Source: Membranipora membranacea
Lineage: Eukaryota > Bryozoa > Gymnolaemata > Cheilostomatida > Membraniporidae
Length of the DNA: 64,000 nucleotides
Assembly: GCA_914767715.1 (NCBI GenBank)
Contig: OU612068.1
Location: forward strand, 6,758,001-6,822,000
Reading direction: 5' to 3'
Positions 49,201 through 64,000 of the stretch are shown piece after piece. A program made the position numbers and the translations under genes. Each line of letters begins with the position of its first letter. Position 1 is the first letter of the stretch. The notes beneath the pieces are model-generated. The model was not told the origin of the DNA and made no database searches. It worked only from the letters and a program-made list of their open reading frames with translations.

Positions 49201-50912
49201 GAGAACTTAAGCTTTCCTTGACATTTAACAAATCAGACTCTACATTAAGAGTGTTGTTGATCAAGGCCGAGAATCTCATCCATAATATTTCTGACAGAGC
49301 GCAGCTGAGCATGTTCGTTAAGCTTGATGTTACGGGCAAGAACAAGAAATATGAATCCAGTTCCGTCAAAGGCACAAGCAATCCCATATTTAATGAGGAG
49401 ATAACTCTCACTAATATCACACAAGACACTCTTGATAATTGTACCCTTAGACTGAGAGTCTGCAATCAGCTGAGTTTGAGAAGGTATCACACAATCGGGG
49501 AGGTTCTGCTTCCCCTCCACGCTTTAAGCCTGGAACAAGGAGAAGAGGTTAGGATGTGGAGAGACCTACAACCAAAATCATCCAATCAGGTGACTTGATA
49601 TATTATTATTATTATGATATACATATTTTGATTCGGCGGAAGTTTTAGCTGGCATTTAAAGCGGTTTAAAATCACACATACCTCACTGAGCAGTGTTCAC
49701 ACCTATAATCAGATACCTGTAATACCTGCCCACACTCCTGGTGCATTGTGATTATATCAATCAATATAGGAAATAATTATCCGTTCCGTTATATCAATCA
49801 CCAATTTTATTTGTTTTGTTTTCTCAGAATCCCGGAGTGATTAACATGTCAGCCAAGTTTTCACCAAAGCAGGACAACCTGTCAATTACTGTCATCGAAG
49901 CTCAGAACCTACACAAGTCACAGCTGTTGGCGGGTTTCCCAGGTGGGTGGACAGAAAACCAGCACAGTGATGGTGCCTATCGGACCGTAATACAGCTATA
50001 ATTTGGTTCTAAGAATCATGTTACCTGTAATTATAGGGTATATTACCGATAGCAACGTACTCCACTCCACCAATATGCTGGACAATCAGATGAACGACAC
50101 AAACAACTTTATATTGACAACAGTGACTATGTATACAACATCTAGATGAATTGAAGATGGATTCAAAGCTTGATAGTGTAATGCACAGCAAAGGAAAGTT
50201 ATAAAGTTGGTTTTTGTTTTACAGACACATATGTGAAAGTTATTGTGGAGCAGGAGGGGACAGGAACCATCAAGAAGCACACTAGAGTGAGAAAAAACAC
50301 AACTCATCCCGTATTCAAAGAAACCTTTGTCTTCTGTGTATCTCCAAAAGTTGAGCTCATAAGGTAAAAAGGTTGTCCCCGCAACATCAGCTTATAATTA
50401 ATGTAAATAAGCTACAAAAATTGCAGTATAGCACGAGCCTATGAACCCCCTGCAACTCAATGATCAGGGATATAACACTTTGACATTGAAATATAAAAGA
50501 CAATTTCTTAGAGTAATGCAAGATTGGGTCCAAAATCACTCCATTCTTAAACGATGCAAACAATAATCAGGCCCTTGGCAGCAGTTACTCTCATGAGACA
50601 AGGCAGCTAGCATGATATCATAGCAGCTGTAGTCGATCATTCTCATCACTGACATCATCGCTAATTGTATGACGTCATTATTCTGAAAACTGACTTTAAA
50701 CCTACGGTGGATATGATTTTAGGTACACATCAGTTACTATTCAGTTGATGAGCAGAGGGCACCTCATGCATGACACAGTGTTAGGTGAGATGAGACTGGG
50801 ACACCAATCTGTCACTGATGATGCACAGTTACACTGGACAAACATCATGCAGAATGTAGATAAAGACATACAGCAGTGGCACTATCTCTCACCTCTCAAC
50901 AAAACAGGGTAG
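46256..50912 (+). CDS. C2CD4-like protein with tandem C2 domains
   Basis: Exons 46256-46369, 46668-46704, 47011-47294, 47502-47652, 47931-48107, 48566-48756, 49122-49589, 49828-49942, 50225-50363 and 50723-50912 join in phase to 621 residues. The start exon begins at an acceptor (46200), so a leader exon exists upstream. Two motifs tie it to the vertebrate C2CD4 (NLF) family: [12 protein letters not shown] near residue 90 and [12 protein letters not shown] near 222-233. Between and after these it is basic and Ser-rich. A C2 domain spans about 345-470 and a second about 478-615. Vertebrate C2CD4 proteins, as I recall them, have one C2. Loop aspartates for calcium look incomplete in both (the second keeps DTYVK and DTVLG). 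Likely role is calcium-independent membrane or protein binding; C2CD4 members are reported as nuclear or secretory-cell factors. AATAAA lies at 51101-51106. Confidence 0.75.
48210..48365. repeat. AT-rich foldback of about 155 bp
   Basis: AATAACTATATATAT with ATTCTTCTCAAAGA on the left faces CTTTGAAAAGAAT and ATATATAGTTATT on the right. The stem is imperfect and AT-rich. It lies in a C2CD4-like intron. No clear target duplication was seen. Confidence 0.5.
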
Positions 50913-51369
50913 ATAAATCGGGTGGAGACGGTTAAGACAACAATCCTTATCATTATTCCTTCTGACGGTCGCAATAATAGCAAGTGTAAATAGTATTCAT
51001 CTATTTTTCTATTGTAAACAAGATAAATTTTTATTATTTATGTATTTTTTATTTATTGTGCTCACTTACAACTATGAGCTTGACTTAAAATTGTGATAGA
51101 AATAAAACATAATATCTGTACAAAGAGGCGCTACTATGTTTTTTGTTCTATATAGACAGAATAAACGGACGGTTACATAATTTTTAACGCAATGAGAAGT
51201 TTAGTGATTTTCCATCGAAGATGACAGGAAGTGACTCAGTGTATTTCTTCTGTCGAAACTGGAATATTTTTCAAAGGCGAGTTATTCTGGACACAGGAAT
51301 GTTATCCACACGACACACACCAGTCCTTACTGGTAAACACCTCACTGACAGCACTGACTAATCCAGTAA
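50913..51369. other. Convergent 3' ends of the C2CD4-like gene and RUVBL1
   Basis: Only 457 bases separate the two stop codons. The plus-strand gene has AATAAA at 51101-51106. On the minus strand the nearest AATAAA signals read from RUVBL1 are at 51052-51057 and 51030-51035, which lie inside the other transcript. The 3' UTRs therefore probably overlap by some tens of bases. Signal usage is an inference. Confidence 0.5.
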
Positions 51370-57463
<6,094 letters not shown>

Positions 57464-57470
57464 ATTTAAA

Positions 57471-60400
57471 ATGAGCTCTCCTGATGAAGGAAACGCTGCG
57501 TCTCCAGCCCCAGAGGAGGCGCAGCAAAGTAATGGAGAGGATCATAAACAGGAGGCTGAGTCTCAGGCACAGCCAGAAGAGAATGCTTACCAGCCTGCCA
57601 TATCAGCTATCCCACCTCGGGTCACCCTCACTGAGGAAAGTCAGATGGAAGTGTCTGCCAGTCCTGCATTTCAATGCCTAGATGATGTAAGTGTACCGGT
57701 GACCACCGCCCATTGTATTGGTGTGCACGACCCACAAGGGGATTAAATATGTGGGTGTAGGGTCATGAGCTATTAAGAGATTTAAGGATTACCAAAGAGC
57801 TTTTAATTTGGCATGAATAATTGAGTTAATTTTACAAAACTTTGTTATGAGCTTTCCATGCTATATACTTTTAGCTTTTCAACGAAGGAAGATTAACAGG
57901 GACAAGAGTTGCCCAGCTAAAAGCTAAATACTCACAGCTGCACGAGAAGCTGAAGCTGTAAGTTGCATATATCTTTCATTTAATTAGATTCAATTTCTTT
58001 TGTGTCTTTGTTTCTCCAAAATCCACAATAAGGAGCGCGCGCGAGCGTCGAAGCACATCACAGTGGTAATAAGTACAGTACACAAGCAAGACTTCAATAC
58101 CATTATTTCACAATGTGCCTTCTGTGTGATTCTGATCAGATCTGAGATGTGTTGGATTTAATTACTGAGTCTGCGAGCAAATATCAAAATATAACGGTGA
58201 CAAGGGATATGTTCTTTCCGTAGAATTTCAGTATCATCACTTATTCTTAAGCATCACCCATTTTTTTTGTAGAAGAAAATTAAAATTGTGAACCTAGCAA
58301 AGCAAAAATGAAATGATTTATATTGACTTTCGATTTTAGCACTCGAGAAAATGAGGCACAGCTTCTGCAGCAAGCTAAGTCTTATACCGGTACTCTGGAG
58401 CAGCAAGGTCAGGACCTGGAGACAGCAGACAACTTCCCAGAGGGTACAGATACTGATGTCAGCAGGATGAGACAACAACTCCTCAAATACCGTAATGAGC
58501 TGGCACAGATCGAGGAGAGACAATACCAACATGAATATAAGATAGAATGGTTAGTAAACCAGCTCAGTTACAGTTAATTGCATTTATTTTAGACTTTTTG
58601 ATGTTTTCATATAATCCCTGTGTATACAGCCATTTTTTTATAAGGTAAAAAGTAATATCTGATCCTTCTTATTTCAATTTTTGCGCACATTGCAATGAGT
58701 TCTCACCTCATTTGTTAAATTATTTTTATAGTCTCCAAGAAGATCAAAAACTCATGCAGAGGGAGTATGAGAGAATGCCAAAGAAAGGAGTAAGTCTGCA
58801 CCTAATGTAAATGTTATCTAACCGTCTGTTTCTCTGACATTCTGTAAAAGTGGTATACAAGTGTTGCTTACTCCGAAAAAAAAGGAGATGAGGGACATTT
58901 TAGTGTGACATCACAGCCAACATAAAAAATCTTCACAAAGGACCTGCTTTTCACAAATAGAGCAATGAGAGGCAATCAGCATCAACTTTTACTTGTTTTA
59001 TTCTTAATTATGAACATAAGCATGTCTTGGCAAACTTTGGTGAGGGGGGGGGGGCATGTGAAACTACCTTTTCCTAACTTTCACCTTCTCTGTTTTAGGA
59101 AGTTGAGAAGAAAATAAAAGAATTACAGGTAGCATGTGAGGATTTACGTAAGGAGATAACTCAAAGACAGGCGGAGGGTAAGAATCTCAAGGAGGATCTC
59201 GAGTCAAAGAAACGAGAAATGCTGTCAGATAAGAAGAGCTTTGATGAGGCTAATGAAGAGAAGGAGAGACTCAAGGTCTGTATAGTAATGAGGGTAGAAC
59301 AAGTTGAGCATATAACATGTATATGGATAGTGCACACCCAACCCTTTAGTTGTAAGGCTGGCCGGTAATGATTCCCTGATGTTTAGTAGTTGTTCCCTCA
59401 TTTAGGGAGATGATTCTTTCTTGGTAACCTTGCCAGTACCTTCTATCCCTGGAGAAGTCTGATTCTGGAAATGTCACCACTTCACATTTTAAAGCAAGTT
59501 TTGCCCTCCAAAAACCCATAGGAGAAAGAGTACTTTTTTACCCAATCTCAAGTTTGTATTCTGAATAAAAAGGGCAAATTATATTAAAAAATAAGATCTG
59601 TTTGACCGTTGCATTTTGCAGTTTGATCACAAAGCACTTGTACTGGTAAAAATCCAGGTAAGGTTGTCTGGGTTGTCATAAGCTCAAAGCTGCTCTCATT
59701 GTAGACTTCAGAGCGAAGTCCGGGTTACCAATCAATGGTACCGCTGGTTTAACCATATGTACCACTCCTGTAGAGTTATATTCATAAATATATGTTTTTA
59801 TTACACAATGTTATTGAGGTTTTCGTATATATAAGTATGTTACAAACAAAATAACCAAGTTTTGACCTCATAAACTCTATGACCATACTTTTGTAATTCT
59901 CGATCACATTCCATCAAAACCTGTTCCAACGTCTCCCTGCTGTATTGTTGTAATTTTTACAACCTATTACTAATATTACAGGGAGACTTGATTGAAGTGA
60001 AACAGGAACCTGTATCCATTGCCAAGGAGACTGATCGGTATACACGACAAAAAAAGTGAGTGATGTGTTTAAATGTGTTAAGACCCTCAATTCCCAAATT
60101 TCAGAACATGCAAAAACATCAATGTCTCACCTCATCAACGGAAAATTATTTTGCTCTAGCCTCTTATTTTGTCCCTCCCAGTTGAATTGTGAACACAAAA
60201 TTTGTATGACTAGCTGATACGGTCACTCTGGTATTAAGTTTTAAGCTTTAATCCTGCCTTTAACCAAAGAGATACCTGGATTGTTGTTCGCTTGCCCGAC
60301 CAAAATACTGCAGCATGGCCTCAATGTTGTTAGCAGGTTCTTCAACAAGATTCAATTTCAAAATATTGAATATAAAGAATTAAGACCTTCTCGGGATGGA

Positions 60401-63400
60401 AGAAGCTTTTGAAAACACAAGCAAGAGTTTAAACATTAGTCTATGGTGATAGATAGATTAATCCGGTTTATTTGCATGCCAACCATAATATTTACTCAAT
60501 GTATGTCATAATTTGCTGCAATGTGTTGAACAGAACTCGCGAAGCTGATTGGAGGAGCGACCTGACCAAAATAAAACAGTATGCTTAACCATACACCACA
60601 AACCTCACCAAACCATTCCGCTGTATCACATCTAGTGTTATATTTAGTTTGAGCACTCAACACTCTGACTCTAAATCAAGTATCCGTATTAGGACAGACA
60701 ATTCTGACAAATCCGTTCAAAAAAGCTGTCCAACTAATTGGCAGCAATATCACATGTATCAGTTTGATTAGATAAAGAAAGTGCATCTGCCAGACAGAGG
60801 AGTCATGTTGAGTGTTCAAACTATATAAGCTTATCTGGACCTATATATATTTTCGTTTCACCCCAAAGCCTGCGTTGTGCGCTCCCATATCTTTTTAACA
60901 AAATATTGATCAGTTTCTTGGAGTTCAGCATTACATAATCCCATATGCTATTACTTTCTTTCAAAGTATTATTTCAAATGATATGTTCGAAATAACTTTG
61001 GTGGTTTTCTGCTGCCCATAATTTAAATTAGCTCCATCCCAAATTAGTTTCAGTGTGTTTCAATATAGGACATGAATCATGTTTTACCAGCTTTGCATAA
61101 CTCCCCTTTCCTCCCCATGGTATATAGTTGGAGTACCAATTAAGGGCCACATTAGCAACTAAATAATACACCAAGTGGATGAGGCATGGTGTAGGGTAAT
61201 TACGTGTGACAAAACAAGCAATAGGAATCTTCAATGATCTGTCCCTCACACAATCACACACCATGGTATCGTAAAGCTATTGTCAAATTTATAGGTTGGA
61301 ATATGGATAATGGACCAATGATCTATAAAATCTTTGAATAATTATAAGGATAACACTTATTGACGGGTAGTTATCTGCCCTTTTTGTGTGAACGGATGAC
61401 TCCAAAGTGAATCAATGAAAACGGCAAGCTGTCATCAGGGAGTTTTGGTTCACCTGTTGACAGGCTTGGCAATTGCCATTAATTGCTTTGATTAAAAATC
61501 TGCACCTGTAAGACTTCATTACAGATGTCAAGAGAACACACGGGTCCAAGGGTATTTTTTACTGTTAGGGTTTCTAGTTGTCCTCTGCCTGCTATCCATT
61601 GCTCTGTTATGTTTCAGGTGTTTTCATTCGATGTTTGCTGTTACAGCAGTTGACTTAAATGTTCCATATTTGATACGCAGATTTAACCAAATACTGCTGG
61701 TTCATTTACTAACATATGACAGTGACAGCAAACCAAGCTGTATGACCAGCATGACTTAGGAGTAAAATAATCTCTTAATATTCTAGAAGACTCTTCTACT
61801 CCTTGGTATGACACTGAGGGAGGGTGATAAAGTGTTATTTTATTAAGCGATTTTGAAAGTTTGTAGCCACCAAACAAAACAACCTGGTTAAGGTTGTAAA
61901 TTAATGGAGTGTCATCTAGTTCAAATTATTATTTTTGAATGGCTATTTATTATGAGTTGAGGAGACATCAATGATACCAAATAGTGTTTGTTTGTAAATG
62001 CATTTGTTTGAAAATTTCCTACTATTCATGAAATTTACTTGGCAGTGAGGTGGAAAAAAGGCAGAAGGTTTTGGATGAGGAGTACAATGACAAACTTGAG
62101 ATGCTACATAATCTAGAAAACCAGCGCCAGAATCTGGAAGAGGAGAAATACTCCGCAGATACTGAACTTGATAAACAAAGGATGGCTCTAGATGAGAAAC
62201 AAAGAGCCTATGATTCTCTAATGAGAGAACATGAGCTTGCGCGTGAGAAAGAGGCCCAGCTAATGGGTGATAAAGCTGCGTTGGACCTCAGTCTTAGGAC
62301 AATACTTGTTGAGAAGAAAAGTCAGCATGAGATTGTCGCCCGTAAGCAGAGAGAAAAAGATAAGGATTTGAGGAGTCTGAAAAGAGCTGAACTCCAACTA
62401 AAAGTAAGAATTACCTACCATAATGCGTTTTTTTCTCACGTAGTGCAATGAGAATAATTTGTTGTTTAACTTGCTAATACGCCTACTCTAGATACCAGAT
62501 GTTATAGCAAAATTGAAATTCGCAGCAAAAATGACAAGTCAGATTTATCTTACTTTGTTTTGAGAGCACACAATACACTTTAAATTGAATCAACTGTTGT
62601 CCCAAATTCCCTGTTGTGATCATCATTATCATTATCATGGAACAGTTACCGAATGATTTACATATGAGTACCAAAGATTTAGTAAGAAATCTTCATCTAA
62701 TGCACCAGTTCTGTCAAAGAATTAACCGTAAACAAAAGGAACGATGGCAATGATGGTCTGGTTGTAGGTAGCTGAAGACAACTTGGCTCATCAGCGGATG
62801 ATTATGGATAAGGTAAAGGGTTCACTTGACTCCGCACCTAAAGACGATGGCACTCTTTTCAACAAGAGAAAAGAGCTACAAAAAGATGTAGAGCAAACAA
62901 AACGCGCTCTCTCACAGCAGGTATACCCCCAGCACTTCTCGCGCAATATGGCACTTTAGTCTCAAATCAGAGGAATCAATGATAGTTTTTCAGCAAGTTT
63001 GCCATTTTTGCCTTTTCCATTATTTTCAATGATCAGGCTCTGATAAGAACGTTCCCCTTGCATACCATTACTAATCGTGTTCAGGTTGTGATACAAACTT
63101 CAAAGGGAATGAAAGAATCTGAGCATATAACATACTCCATCCCCATCTTCTTGTAGACATCATTGACAGCTGTGGAGCAGGTGAAAGTGGAACAGTCAAT
63201 AGCAGAGGAGGGACGACTCCTGTATGAGCAGGGAGATCTGCGTATTGAGGTTGTAGAGTTGACGAGGCTGGCTGCTATCAAGGCCGATGAGAGGGAGCAG
63301 AAGGCTAGAGACTTCATGAGAGCTGAGATGAGATATCACAGGGCAGTGGAAGACCTGAAAACAAAACAACTACAGATACAAGATCATGAGAAAAAATACA

Positions 63401-63813
63401 AAGGTACTGTTTCGATGACATTTGATTTGATGTAAATTGCGCCCTATATAATTATGATAAAAAATCTGTCTGACTTAACTTTCAGCAGAGTCACTAATTA
63501 GTATTCCACCTTGGTGTCATGAAGACATATAAAAATCATCTAAGTACTCGGACAAAATTTTATTATCATTTAGATGTGATTGATAATTGCGGATAAATAC
63601 AGAAATTATTCTTCAATAATTTTGAACTTTCACAGAAATGCAGACAAGGCTCAAAGAGTTTGCCAAACTATATGATGTGATTAAGAACGAGAGGAACAAG
63701 ATAGTAAATCTGATTCAGACCAGTACACAGATCTCAGCAGAAATGAGGGAGAAAATCAAAATCTTAGACAATGAGATGGAGATTCTAAGAACTGCTGTAT
63801 CACAAAAAGAAAG
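57471..63813 (+). CDS. CCDC146: Coiled-coil domain-containing protein 146, N-terminal part
   Basis: Coding exons 57471-57686, 57875-57957, 58340-58549, 58732-58789, 59099-59275, 59982-60055, 62046-62403, 62768-62920, 63157-63403 and 63636-63813 join in phase to about 584 residues. A GTAAAG donor at 63814 shows the gene continues past the window. The first 72 residues are acidic and low-complexity. The rest is almost unbroken heptad-like coiled coil rich in Glu, Lys, Gln and Leu. Segments around LM.REYERMPKKG, PVSIAKETDR and especially KLYDVIKNERNK.VNLIQ match my memory of CCDC146, a centriolar and microtubule-associated protein needed for the sperm flagellum. Identification rests on these motifs, because generic coiled coils can mislead. 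A 45-nt optional exon may lie at 60534-60578. Confidence 0.8.
60534..60578 (+). CDS. Candidate 45-nt cassette exon of CCDC146
   Basis: GTTGAACAG precedes it and AAACA|GTATGC follows. Phase is 2 in and 2 out, so it can be used or skipped without frameshift. It encodes TREADWRSDLTKIK between TRQK and EVEKRQK of the flanking exons, which suits a coiled coil. The acceptor tract is weak. Confidence 0.4.
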
Positions 63814-64000
63814 GTAAAGAACATGGATAGGATGATTGTAGATGCCGAAAGCAAGCATGAGAATTTTGGTATACTTCCCCATCGCTTAGTTTCAACCATA
63901 ATATAAATAATCTAACGTCTAACCATGATGTAGTGGTGATTCCGATGATCAACTAAGAGTCTTTGAACACCTTCCCAAACTCAGCTGAGAGTAGTTGGGT

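Overview
The window is intron-rich, AT-leaning nuclear DNA from an animal. The protein families are metazoan, the introns are GT-AG with T-rich acceptor tracts, and one gene alone spans about 24 kb in 24 coding exons. The introns are crowded with inverted-repeat insertions and one LINE remnant. The sequence suggests an invertebrate metazoan, but I cannot name the species. Exons were joined by hand from splice sites, reading phase and family motifs. All joins listed keep phase.

Layout from left to right. At 214-3911 (+) is the 3' part of a 15-hydroxyprostaglandin dehydrogenase-like SDR gene whose start lies before the window. From 3912 to 9456 there is intergenic DNA with a TTAA-flanked non-autonomous transposon and a broken CR1/L2-like LINE (minus strand). 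At 10599-14445 (+), with a possible start codon at 9502, is a CDYL-type gene with an AT-hook-like start and a crotonase-fold C-terminus; no chromodomain exon was found. At 20373-44695 (+) is a complete PHLPP-type gene (RA-like, PH, leucine-rich repeats, PP2C, Ser-rich tail) with an apparent duplicated 45-nt cassette exon. At 46256-50912 (+) is a C2CD4-like protein that carries two C2 domains. At 51370-55784 (-) is a complete RUVBL1 (pontin) gene in 9 exons. At 57471-63813 (+) is the first part of CCDC146, which runs out of the window.

Neighbour relations. The C2CD4-like gene and RUVBL1 are tail to tail, with probably touching or overlapping 3' ends. RUVBL1 and CCDC146 are head to head across about 1.7 kb. 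The genes belong to unrelated processes (prostaglandin catabolism, chromatin, Akt/PKC dephosphorylation, C2 signalling, AAA+ chaperoning, centriole/axoneme biology), so this is ordinary animal gene order and not an operon or a single system.

The most unusual material is non-coding. Two families of miniature, almost purely palindromic insertions (22-37 bp) are flanked by 7-8 bp direct repeats. There are also longer foldback relatives, repeated local tandem duplications of 16-226 bp, and intronic hairpins, one of them shaped like a pre-miRNA.
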